Shown here: positions 45,651 to 53,117 of the stretch, in pieces | Layout: the number at the start of each line of letters is the position of its first letter | Numbering within the stretch: the first letter of the stretch is position 1 | Notes under the pieces: generated by a model | What the model was told of the DNA's origin: nothing | The model's database searches: none | Seen by the model: the letters and a program-made list of their open reading frames with translations, nothing else | Made by a program: the position numbers and the translations under genes | From: Kineosporia sp. NBRC 101731 | GTDB lineage: Bacteria; Actinomycetota; Actinomycetes; Actinomycetales; Kineosporiaceae | Length of the DNA stretch: 64,000 bases | NCBI RefSeq assembly: GCF_030269305.1 | Contig: NZ_BSTC01000016.1 | Span: forward strand, 62,001-126,000 | Reading direction: 5' to 3'

Positions 45651-47603
45651 ATGAGCACCCAGAGCCCCACGGCCCTGAGGCGCTGGCTTCTGGAGGGGCA
45701 GGCGCACCGGGCGGCCGAACTCCAGGACCCGCACGGCGAAACGACGGGGAGCAGCGCTTCGGGGGAGCGTGGTCACACCTGGTGGAAGGTGATGTGCCTG
45801 ACCGGGGTGGACTACTTCTCCACCCTGGGCTACCAACCCGGAATCGCGGCGCTGGCTGCGGGGGCGGTCGCTCCGGTCGCCACGATCGTCCTGGTGGCCC
45901 TGACCCTGTTCGGTGCGCTGCCCGTCTATCGCTGGGTCGCCCGGGAAAGCCCTCATGGCGAGGGATCGATCGCCATGCTGGAGCGGGTCCTGCCCTGGTG
46001 GGGCGGAAAGCTTTTCGTTCTGGTGCTGCTCGGATTCGCGGCCACCGACTTCCTGATCACCATGACCCTGTCCGCTGCCGACGCCTCGGCCCACGCGGTG
46101 GAGAATCCCTACGCCCCGCAGTGGCTGGATGGCCACCTGGTGCTGATCACGCTCGTTCTGCTGGGTGCGCTGGGGGCGGTGTTCCTGCGCGGATTCAAAG
46201 AAGCGATCGGTATCGCCGTCGTCCTGGTCAGCATCTACCTTGTCCTGAACGCCGTGGTGATCGCCGTTTCCGTCGCGGAGGTCATCGCCCATCCGCACGT
46301 CATCAGCGACTGGACCAGGCTCCTGCACCAGGAACATCCGAGCTGGCTGTCCGTGGCCGGGGTCGCCCTGCTCGTGTTTCCCAAGCTGGCCCTGGGCCTG
46401 TCCGGTTTCGAGACCGGGGTCGCGGTGATGCCGCAGATCAAGGGTGGGCCGGATGACACCGAGAAGAACCCGGCCGTGCGCATCCACGGTGCCCATCGGC
46501 TGCTGACCACCTCGGCGCTGGTCATGAGCGTCTTCCTGGTGTTGTCCAGCTTCGTCACCACCTTGCTCATCCCCCCGGCCGAGTTCGAGGACGGGGGAGT
46601 GGCCAACGGTCGCGCTCTGGCCTTCCTGGCTCACGAGTATCTGGGCAACATCTTCGGGACCGTCTACGACCTTTCCACGATCGCGATCCTCTGGTTCGCC
46701 GGAGCATCGGCGATGGCGGGGCTGCTGAACCTGGTGCCCCGTTACCTCCCCCGCTACGGCATGGCACCACGCTGGGCCAGCGCGATCAGGCCGTTGGTCC
46801 TGGTCTTCACCGCCGTCGCGTTCTTCGTCACCTGGTATTTCGATGCTGACGTCAACGCCCAGGGTGGTGCCTATGCCACCGGCGTCCTGGTGCTCATCAC
46901 CTCCGCGTCCATCGCGGTCACCTTCACCGCGCGCCGTCGTCGTCATCGGCCGGCCATGCTCTTCTTCGCCACGGTGTCAGCGATTTTCACCTACACCACG
47001 GTGACGAACGTGATCGAGCGTCCGGACGGTCTGCGGATCGGCGCGCTCTTCATCCTGGCCATCATCGTCGTCTCGGTCTTCTCCCGAGCCGGACGTGCCT
47101 TCCAGTTACGCGGCGCCGGAATCACGTTCGACGCTGCGGCCCGCAAATACATCGAGGCTGCCGCTAAATGCGGCACGCTGTACCTGGTCGCCAACGAACC
47201 GGACGCCCGGGACGCCACGGAGTACCGGGACAAGGCCCGTGAGATCCGGGCCGAGAACAACCTGCCCAAGTGGGCGCCGCTGGTCTTCGTCGAGGTCACG
47301 GTCACCGATGCCTCCGATTTCGAGACCGAACTGCGGGTGATCGGTGAAGAACGCTTCGGTCATCGCATCCTGACGGTCCGCAGCTCGGTGATCGCCAACA
47401 CCATTGCCGAAATCACCCTGGCCGTCCGCGATCGCACCGGGCTGGTGCCACACATCTACTTCACCTGGACCGAGGGCAACCCCGTCACCAACCTGCTGCG
47501 CTTCCTCTTCGTCGGTGATGGAGAAGTCGCTCCCGTCACCCGAGAGGTGTTGCGTGAAGCGGAGCCTGACGCGACGCGGCGGCCCCGGGTGCATGTGGGC
47601 TGA
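45651..47603 (+). CDS. APC-family permease
   Basis: A 650-residue amino acid-polyamine-organocation family transporter. About 12 membrane segments lie between residues 45 and 490; [20 protein letters not shown] near the start is the unwound first-helix region where substrates bind. The C-terminal 150 residues are cytoplasmic ([44 protein letters not shown]), an extension seen in a group of actinobacterial APC proteins. ATG 45651 follows GTGAGGG. A decayed copy of the last 30 codons lies about 500 bp downstream. Substrate is unknown. Confidence 0.88.
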   Translation: MSTQSPTALRRWLLEGQAHRAAELQDPHGETTGSSASGERGHTWWKVMCLTGVDYFSTLGYQPGIAALAAGAVAPVATIVLVALTLFGALPVYRWVARESPHGEGSIAMLERVLPWWGGKLFVLVLLGFAATDFLITMTLSAADASAHAVENPYAPQWLDGHLVLITLVLLGALGAVFLRGFKEAIGIAVVLVSIYLVLNAVVIAVSVAEVIAHPHVISDWTRLLHQEHPSWLSVAGVALLVFPKLALGLSGFETGVAVMPQIKGGPDDTEKNPAVRIHGAHRLLTTSALVMSVFLVLSSFVTTLLIPPAEFEDGGVANGRALAFLAHEYLGNIFGTVYDLSTIAILWFAGASAMAGLLNLVPRYLPRYGMAPRWASAIRPLVLVFTAVAFFVTWYFDADVNAQGGAYATGVLVLITSASIAVTFTARRRRHRPAMLFFATVSAIFTYTTVTNVIERPDGLRIGALFILAIIVVSVFSRAGRAFQLRGAGITFDAAARKYIEAAAKCGTLYLVANEPDARDATEYRDKAREIRAENNLPKWAPLVFVEVTVTDASDFETELRVIGEERFGHRILTVRSSVIANTIAEITLAVRDRTGLVPHIYFTWTEGNPVTNLLRFLFVGDGEVAPVTREVLREAEPDATRRPRVHVG

Positions 47604-47682
47604 ACCGGCGCACATGGGCTGAACCGTCGGTCTCGCACACTGATTCGTGACGCAGCTCCCGACGGCGATTCTGCTCAGCGCT

Positions 47683-47925
47683 TCACAACCGCACGATGAT
47701 TTTACCCTCGTTACCCGGAGCCAGCTCATAACTGGAGTAGAGCCTCCGCACCTGCGGCTGCTTCAAGAACGTGATCACCCGCTGCCGCAGCTTCCCGCTG
47801 CCCTTGCCGGGAATGATCTCCACCGCCGTCTGCCCGGTGGCGGCGGCCCGGACGATGAACGTCCGCAGCGCGGTGTCGATGTCCCGGTTGCTCCGGAAGA
47901 TCGGGTGCAGGTCCAGCGACAGCAT
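47683..47925 (-). CDS. Small Smr (MutS2 C-terminal) domain protein
   Basis: An 80-residue stand-alone Smr domain. Seen: the LDLHPIFRSNRDIDTALRTFIVRAAATGQTAVEIIPGKGSGKLRQRVITFLKQP pattern with LDLH and the GKGSG turn typical of Smr nucleases. Smr domains bind and nick nucleic acids, in MutS2 or as small proteins in RNA quality control. A perfect 22-bp palindrome lies 48 bp upstream, so it is probably under a dedicated regulator. The start has AAAGGCGG upstream. Confidence 0.85.
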   Translation of the reverse strand: MLSLDLHPIFRSNRDIDTALRTFIVRAAATGQTAVEIIPGKGSGKLRQRVITFLKQPQVRRLYSSYELAPGNEGKIIVRL

Positions 47926-47972
47926 GGTCCGCCTTTCGTGTCTGAGGTGGCCGGGGAGGTCCCCAGCGATGC

Positions 47973-47994
47973 GTACATCCGGTACCGGATGTAC
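47973..47994. promoter_or_regulatory. Perfect 22-bp palindrome upstream of the Smr gene
   Basis: The half-site GTACATCCGGT is followed directly by its exact complement, centred between 47983 and 47984. A TGTACA follows at about 47999-48004. The unbroken symmetry and position 48-70 bases before the Smr start fit an operator for a dimeric repressor rather than a terminator, as no gene ends here. Confidence 0.65.
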
Positions 47995-48048
47995 CAGGTG
48001 TACACATCGTGCGCCGGCCGTTCCGAATGTTGTATCTCATGGGGTCGG

Positions 48049-48145
48049 GTTCATCGGTGGCGGAGAAGCCGCTCCCGTCACCCGAGAGGTGTTGTGTGAG
48101 AATGAGCCTGACGTGACACGAAGGCCCCGGGACCAGGTGGGCCGA
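48049..48145 (+). pseudogene. Degenerate duplicate of the permease 3' end
   Basis: This stretch aligns base by base with 47509-47605, the last codons of the APC permease. Shared blocks include GCTCCCGTCACCCGAGAGGT followed by GTTG. Translated, it gives [23 protein letters not shown] against [23 protein letters not shown]. It has no start and cannot be a gene. It marks a past tandem duplication of the permease or a rearrangement that brought in the Smr gene between the copies. Confidence 0.85.
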
Positions 48146-48528
48146 GACGGCGGTCTCCGGCGGGGCGGGGCCCGGTGGCGACGGCGTGGTCATCCCGGTC
48201 GCAACCCGACACCGGTCCCGTTGCCGGCCGCTCCTGGCATACTCTGTGGATCGGGCCGCTCTGATGACGTATCGGGCGGGGCCGGGTAGTCCGGGCAGTT
48301 GTTGCGCCCCGTTGCCCTGAGCCACCAAAGCCGGAGGCCGGTTTCCGGGCGACCGCAAATTCCTCGCCAGAGAAGGTTTCTGAGGACAATGCGGAGTGGT
48401 CTGCGTCACGTCTTTCCAACATCAACTTCGTCTCTGGCGGGACGAGAACTCTGCTGCCGGTCGTCCTACCCGGCCACGTCGTCAGGGACCGACGCCTTCG
48501 GGGCCGGTCCGTACGTTCGAGGAGTCTC
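48146..48528. other. Long leader region upstream of the PYP operon
   Basis: About 380 bp with no supported gene. It is GC-rich with several possible stems, for example around GCCGGAGGCCGG (48328-48342). A -10-like site is not obvious. The segment CAAAGCC-GGA-GGCC (48325-48338) recalls part of the c-di-GMP-I riboswitch core, but the rest of that motif is missing. GAGGAG lies six bases before the first gene at 48529. This is where the operon promoter should be. Confidence 0.5.
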
Positions 48529-48957
48529 ATGACCACTGGACCAGTGACGGTCCCACCGACCGAGGAGCTCTCCACACAGGTCCGCCGGATTCTGTCGGCG
48601 GAGGAGTTCCGGACCGCGCTCGAGCGCGACCTTCTCGACGGTGTCGACCCAGAAATCGCAGCTCGGGTGTTCGCCAAGGCTGATGGACTTCGCCGGGACG
48701 TGCTCGGGCAGGTCGACAACATTCCCATGGAGGAAGAGCTCCAGTGGACGATCGCCCTGAGCTACATGGAGCTGAAGGCGCAGTGGCTCCAGCGTCAGGT
48801 GCGCGTCTGTTACGAGGAGATGATGACCGGTTCCTGCAGCAAGGAGGTGGCTCTGGAGGCCTCGGCGGCGTCCTACCTCATCAGTCTGATCGAGCCGCTC
48901 CTCGATGCCGAGCACCTGCGTCGGATCCGGGAACTCTTCGTCTCGCAGGTCGATTGA
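48529..48957 (+). CDS. Small helical protein, first gene of the PYP operon
   Basis: A 142-residue soluble protein predicted almost wholly helical: LSTQVRRILSAEEFRTALERDLL, IAARVFAKADGLRRDVLGQVDNI, EEELQWTIALSYMELKAQWLQRQVRVCYEEMM, ASAASYLISLIEPLLDAEHLRRIRELF. It has two cysteines (VCYEE, GSCSK) and no membrane segment or signal peptide. No family is recognised. It precedes, by 49 bp, another small protein gene and then pyp, all in the same direction with good ribosome sites, so it is likely co-transcribed. A role as partner or output of the photoreceptor is a guess from position. Confidence 0.7.
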   Translation: MTTGPVTVPPTEELSTQVRRILSAEEFRTALERDLLDGVDPEIAARVFAKADGLRRDVLGQVDNIPMEEELQWTIALSYMELKAQWLQRQVRVCYEEMMTGSCSKEVALEASAASYLISLIEPLLDAEHLRRIRELFVSQVD

Positions 48958-49006
48958 GTCGTTCCCGTGGTGCGGCCGGGCAGAGTGCCCTGAGAGGTGA
49001 AGAAGT

Positions 49007-49408
49007 ATGACCGTGAACAGCCCGCTAGATCTGGTTCCCGACCAGATGCCACCGTCGGAGTACGGCGGCAGGAGGGACCACGATGACAGCCTGGTGCAGC
49101 AGCTGACCGCTCTCTACCACGAGAAGCAGGAGCTCCACCATGCTTTGGGAGTCTCCAGCGCCAGCGAAGTGATCGATCTGTTCCACGCGGCACAGCGCCA
49201 GGACATGCTCAAGAGCCTGGGGGAGCAGCTCTTCTCCCTGTACGGGGAGCGCGAAGAGCTGGAGAAGGGCCTCGGGACTTCGGCATCGAACGAGATCGTC
49301 GATCTCGTCACCAGTTTGCGTGCCACCATCCGTTCCCTCGTCGACGATTCCCGTCGGCGTCTTGCCTATGAGACAACCGTCCTCGACAGCTACGAAAGGT
49401 ACCTGTGA
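49007..49408 (+). CDS. Small protein with duplicated LYxExxEL-LG motif, beside pyp
   Basis: A 133-residue protein. Two segments 42 residues apart repeat the same pattern: LVQQLTALYHEKQELHHALGVSSASEVIDL (29-58) and LGEQLFSLYGEREELEKGLGTSASNEIVDL (71-100). Each reads L-x-x-QL-x-x-LY-x-E-x-x-EL-x-x-x-LG-(TS)-x-SA-x-E-(IV)-(IV)-DL. Such units form coiled coils and occur in some bacterial signalling proteins, where they may act as linkers or dimerisation parts. A C-terminal helix follows. One base separates its stop from the pyp start, so the two are translationally coupled. Function unknown, but close linkage argues for a physical partner of PYP. Confidence 0.72.
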   Translation: MTVNSPLDLVPDQMPPSEYGGRRDHDDSLVQQLTALYHEKQELHHALGVSSASEVIDLFHAAQRQDMLKSLGEQLFSLYGEREELEKGLGTSASNEIVDLVTSLRATIRSLVDDSRRRLAYETTVLDSYERYL

Positions 49409-49409
49409 C

Positions 49410-49832
49410 ATGAGCGATCAGTTCATCGACACCATGTGGGCCACCGCCACCAAGGCCGCGGCCCAGGGCGGGGCCTTCGCCTCCCCGGGCGAACTGTCCG
49501 CCCTGACGACGATGTCCGCCTCACAGGCCGACACGCTGCCCTACGGTGCGGTCAGGGTCGACGACAAGGGCGCGATCAGCGTCTACAACCGGTACGAGAG
49601 CGAACTGGGGGGAATCGCGCCGGCCAACGCGATCGGTAAGAACTTCTTCACCGATATCGCCCCCTGCACCAACAACAAGGTCTTCCGTGGGTGTTTTCTC
49701 AAGGCGGTTGAACAGGGCAGTGCGGACTGCCTTTTCAACTACACGTTCACCTACAAGATGCGTCCCACCGAGGTGAAGGTGCACATGCACCGGGCCAACG
49801 GGGTCAACTGGATGCTCATCGCCAAGAAGTAG
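49410..49832 (+). CDS. pyp: Photoactive yellow protein (PYP)
   Basis: A blue-light photoreceptor of the PAS fold whose p-coumaroyl chromophore is bound as a thioester. The 140-residue product aligns with Halorhodospira PYP over its whole length (LPYGAVRVDDKGAISVYN; IGKNFFTDIAPCTNNKVF; LFNYTFTYKMRPTEVKVHM). Tyr59, Glu63 and Cys86 have the same spacing as the canonical Tyr42, Glu46 and Cys69, and Tyr111 and Met117 match Tyr94 and Met100. The canonical Arg52 position is Ile69, which may alter photocycle kinetics. It has a 17-residue N-terminal extension relative to the canonical protein. A p-coumarate:CoA ligase-like gene and an ammonia-lyase gene follow, the enzymes needed for the chromophore. 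Confidence 0.93.
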   Translation: MSDQFIDTMWATATKAAAQGGAFASPGELSALTTMSASQADTLPYGAVRVDDKGAISVYNRYESELGGIAPANAIGKNFFTDIAPCTNNKVFRGCFLKAVEQGSADCLFNYTFTYKMRPTEVKVHMHRANGVNWMLIAKK

Positions 49833-49924
49833 GTGCCACGGCGTCGATGGGGCCGTACCGGCTCATCGGCGCCGTCACCGTTTGCCCCGGGTTTGCCCCG
49901 GGGCGGCGAACCACGTGAGGGGAC

Positions 49925-51517
49925 ATGGACGAGACGGGCCTGCCGGTCGACGCCACCGGCGAGCGTGAATTGAGTGCCCGGCTGCGCCAGAGACTGCGGG
50001 GCTCCAGCGTCCCGGTCATTCTCGACGGCGAACGCACCCTGCCCGCAGCCAGTCTGTGGGTCAGTGCCCGGCGGTTGGTCGCCGGTCTACGCGCCGCCGG
50101 TCTGGAGCGCAACGACCGGGTACTGGTCTGCACGAACGACGACCTGGTGCTGGCCGCCGCCGTGGTTGCCGGGTTGACCGGCGGAATCACCATGGCTCTG
50201 CTGCGCCCGCCGCCCGGCGGGATCACGGCCGACCGGATGCGGGCCGGAGCCGAGGCCGTAGATGCCCGGCTGGTGGTGCATGCCTCCTCGGACCAGATCG
50301 AACCGTCCGGCCACGAGGGCATGCTCGCTCCCGCCTGGATGGTGTCCGCGAGTCTGGAGGGACTGGCCCCGGTCCCGAAGTTGCGGCGGGCGTGCCGACG
50401 GGCCGACCCCGACGGCCCGGGGATCGCCCTGCTGCTGCACACCTCCGGTTCCACCGGGCGTCCCCACTGGGTGGCGCTGACCCCCGGGAATCTGACCGCC
50501 GTCCTGAACTCCCACCTGACCGTCCTTTTCGGGGACGCCTGGGATCCCCAGGACCCGGGCGAGCGGCCGGCCGGAGTCATGGCCAGTGTGCTGCCGTGGC
50601 ACCATGCCTTCGGAGTCGTCCTGGATCTGCTCGTCGGTCTCACCGCGGCGCAGGTCGTGCTCCGGGACCGGGCCGCGGGCGCCGACCCCGAGCGTCTGGC
50701 AGCCCTGTTGCAGCAGGCGGGGGAGGGAGCCTGGCTGAACAGCGTCCCGCTGACCCTCCGCCGGTTCCTGCGGGCCGCGCCGAACGAGGCGCCAGCCCGG
50801 CTGGCGGCGCTGGGAGGAGGGTTGGTCGGCGGTGCTTCCGTCGACGCCTCTCTGGGACAGGAACTTTCACGCACCCGGTTACGGCCTGGATACGGGCTGA
50901 CCGAGGCCGGCCCCGGAGTGTGCCTGGGCGATCCGGGTGACTTCGCGGTCGGGGTGATCGGCCGCCCGGTCGGCTGTCACGTGGAGATCGTGGACGGGCG
51001 GCTGGCGGTGCGTGGCCCCAATGTCGGGCCCGGGGTGCTGGACGCCACGGGCCTCCTGGTGCGGCGACCGGAAGATCGGCTGATCACCGAAGACACGGTA
51101 CGTGATCATGGGCAACGCTTAGTGTTTACTGGCCGCGTGGACGACACCGTCAAGCTTCCCAACGGCTGCTGGGCCAATCTCACCGACATCGACAGCGAGG
51201 TCACGGCCGGGACCGGGGTGGATTGCGCCTCCCTGTCCCGGCCGGACTCGGGTCTGACCCTGGTGGTTGATACCGCCCCGGCCGCGGTGGAGGCATGGGT
51301 GGAACGCTCTCCCCGCCCCTGGACGGCGCACGTCCGGGCGGTGGCGGCCGTGCCCGCCGACCACTGGCCCCGATCACCCAAGGGCGAGATCCAGCGGCGC
51401 CACCTCGCCGAGCATCTGCTCGGGAACGACTCCCGCCCGGTCCTGGACGATCTGGACGATCCGTCCACGACACAGGGCGGTGAGGTCGCCCGGCCGGAGC
51501 CGAGCAGTTCACGGTGA
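49925..51517 (+). CDS. pcl: p-Coumarate:CoA ligase-like adenylating enzyme
   Basis: An ANL-superfamily ligase of 530 residues in the position of pCL, which makes p-coumaroyl-CoA for PYP. Seen: the phosphate-binding LLLHTSGSTGRP (173-180), LPWHHAFGVVLDLLVG, GYGLTEAGPGV, and LVFTGRVDDTVKLPNGCWANL. Two oddities: the residue after GRP is His, not Lys, and at the C-terminal A10 motif (SPKGEIQRR) Glu488 stands where the adenylation Lys is normally found, with a Lys two residues earlier. Activity is therefore likely but should be tested. ATG 49925 has GAGGGG upstream. Its TGA overlaps the ammonia-lyase start. Confidence 0.85.
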   Translation: MDETGLPVDATGERELSARLRQRLRGSSVPVILDGERTLPAASLWVSARRLVAGLRAAGLERNDRVLVCTNDDLVLAAAVVAGLTGGITMALLRPPPGGITADRMRAGAEAVDARLVVHASSDQIEPSGHEGMLAPAWMVSASLEGLAPVPKLRRACRRADPDGPGIALLLHTSGSTGRPHWVALTPGNLTAVLNSHLTVLFGDAWDPQDPGERPAGVMASVLPWHHAFGVVLDLLVGLTAAQVVLRDRAAGADPERLAALLQQAGEGAWLNSVPLTLRRFLRAAPNEAPARLAALGGGLVGGASVDASLGQELSRTRLRPGYGLTEAGPGVCLGDPGDFAVGVIGRPVGCHVEIVDGRLAVRGPNVGPGVLDATGLLVRRPEDRLITEDTVRDHGQRLVFTGRVDDTVKLPNGCWANLTDIDSEVTAGTGVDCASLSRPDSGLTLVVDTAPAAVEAWVERSPRPWTAHVRAVAAVPADHWPRSPKGEIQRRHLAEHLLGNDSRPVLDDLDDPSTTQGGEVARPEPSSSR

Positions 51518-53079
51518 CCGCCACGGTGATGCTTCCGCTGAACCTGACCGCCGAGCGACTTGAGTCCCTCGCCGGCACTGCCCGGGTCGAGGTGGACCTG
51601 TATCCGGAGGCGGAACAACGCATGACGGCGGCCCGCAACGGGTTGCTCGAGCTCCTGGCCGCCGGCACCCCCGTCTACGGCGCCACCACCGGATTCGGCC
51701 CGCATGTGCGATACCCGGCGGACGGTGACCCTTCGGCCCAGGGGGCTTCGCTGATCGCGCACCTGGCCTCCGGCACCGGTGATCCGGTCGAGCCGGAGCT
51801 GGTGCGGGCCACGATTCTGGTGCGCGCCAACTCGCTGGCCCGAGGGCATTCGGGGATGCGAGCAGAGACCCTCCGGGCCCTGCTGGGCCTGGTGCGTGCC
51901 GGAGTGGTCCCTACCGTCCCGAGGTTCGGCAGTGTGGGTGCCAGCGGGGACCTGATCCCGTTGGCACACATCGCCCGGGCGCTCACCGGCGAAGGGCGGG
52001 TCCTCGCCGACGGTCCCGGTTCACGCCCGGCCGCCGAGGCGCTCGCCGAGGCCGGCCTGTCCCGGGTCGGTCTGGACGCCCGGGAAGCCCTGGCCCTGGT
52101 GAACGGGACCAGCTACTCGACGGCGATGGCAGCGATGGCTCTGGCCCGCACCCGTCGGCTCCTGCATCGGGCGGTCGATCTGACCGGATGGTTGTACGCC
52201 AGTCTGGGTGCCCAGGAGCAGGCGCTGGATCCGAGGCTGCACGCGGTCCGCGGACAGTCGGCGCAGCAGCGGGCCGCCGCTGCCGTACGGGAAGCGGTCG
52301 CCGCCGCACTCCCCGGTGTGCCTTCTCCGGCCGGCACCAGTACTGGCGACGAGGAGAGCGGGGTCGGGGAAGGCGCCGGCCGGACGAGCCTGCCGGAGCG
52401 ACCGCTTCAGGAGGTTTACTCGTTGCGGTGTGCGCCACAGGTCCTGGGTCCGACGTTCGAACTGACCGGCCTGGCGGGGCGCATGATCGAGGACGAATTG
52501 GCCGGGGTCAGCGACAATCCGGTGCTGGTCGATGCCACCGCGGCTGGTCTCGGGTGGGAAGCGCTGCACGGCGGTAACTTCCACGCTGCTGCGACAGCGA
52601 CGGCGGCCGATCTGCTGACCGGGGCCCTGACCCAGGCAGCGGTGCTGGCCGAACGGCAGATCGACGTCCTGATGTGCCCGGCCACGTCGAGGGCCCCGCT
52701 GCTGCTGGCCAGCCGGCCGGGAGCGCAGGCCGGTCTGGCCGGTGCCCAGCTCACCGCTTCGGCCGTGCTGGCCGCCGCCCGCCACGCCTGCGGATGGGCG
52801 TCGACGATGAGTGTGCCGACGAACGCCGGTAACCAGGACATCGTGCCCATGGCACCGCTGGCGGCGCGGACATCACTCGAGCAGAGTGACCGCTTGGCCA
52901 GCATTCTGGCAGTCCTGGCCATCTCCCTGGTGCAGTTCCAGCATCTGCGGGCCCGAGGGCTGGCTCCGGGCCGGGCCGCCCTGCCCCCGGCCTGGATGCC
53001 GTGGGTGGAAGGGTTTGACCAGGATGTCGAAACCCACTCGATGATCGAGATCGTCCGGGAAGGGATCCTCGCTCCGTGA
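51514..53079 (+). CDS. tal: Tyrosine ammonia-lyase (aromatic amino acid ammonia-lyase)
   Basis: A 521-residue MIO enzyme. The catalytic Tyr55 is in VYGATTGFGP, and the MIO-forming Ala-Ser-Gly is at 143-145 in GSVGASGDLIPLAHI. The residue pair His83-Leu84 (in SLIAHLASGTG) occupies the specificity position: His-Leu favours tyrosine, whereas histidine lyases have Ser-His and phenylalanine lyases Phe-Leu. So the product from tyrosine should be p-coumarate, the PYP chromophore precursor. It overlaps pcl by four bases (GTGA). Its 3' end is convergent with the MCP gene across a shared palindromic terminator. Confidence 0.9.
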   Translation: MTATVMLPLNLTAERLESLAGTARVEVDLYPEAEQRMTAARNGLLELLAAGTPVYGATTGFGPHVRYPADGDPSAQGASLIAHLASGTGDPVEPELVRATILVRANSLARGHSGMRAETLRALLGLVRAGVVPTVPRFGSVGASGDLIPLAHIARALTGEGRVLADGPGSRPAAEALAEAGLSRVGLDAREALALVNGTSYSTAMAAMALARTRRLLHRAVDLTGWLYASLGAQEQALDPRLHAVRGQSAQQRAAAAVREAVAAALPGVPSPAGTSTGDEESGVGEGAGRTSLPERPLQEVYSLRCAPQVLGPTFELTGLAGRMIEDELAGVSDNPVLVDATAAGLGWEALHGGNFHAAATATAADLLTGALTQAAVLAERQIDVLMCPATSRAPLLLASRPGAQAGLAGAQLTASAVLAAARHACGWASTMSVPTNAGNQDIVPMAPLAARTSLEQSDRLASILAVLAISLVQFQHLRARGLAPGRAALPPAWMPWVEGFDQDVETHSMIEIVREGILAP

Positions 53080-53097
53080 ACGGGTGAAGCCGGATGC

Positions 53098-53117
53098 CGG
53101 GTGACCCGGGTCACCCG
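53098..53117. terminator. Bidirectional terminator between tal and the MCP gene
   Basis: CGGGTGACCC followed at once by its exact complement makes a perfect 20-bp palindrome. It lies 18 bases after the tal stop and overlaps the MCP stop codon on the other strand. No T run; likely termination in both directions. Confidence 0.6.

Noticed and set aside
48300-48400. c-di-GMP-I (GEMM) riboswitch before the PYP operon
   Set aside because: Only the CAAAGCC-N3-GGCC piece is present. The upstream GCAAACC segment and the tetraloop receptor hairpin are missing.
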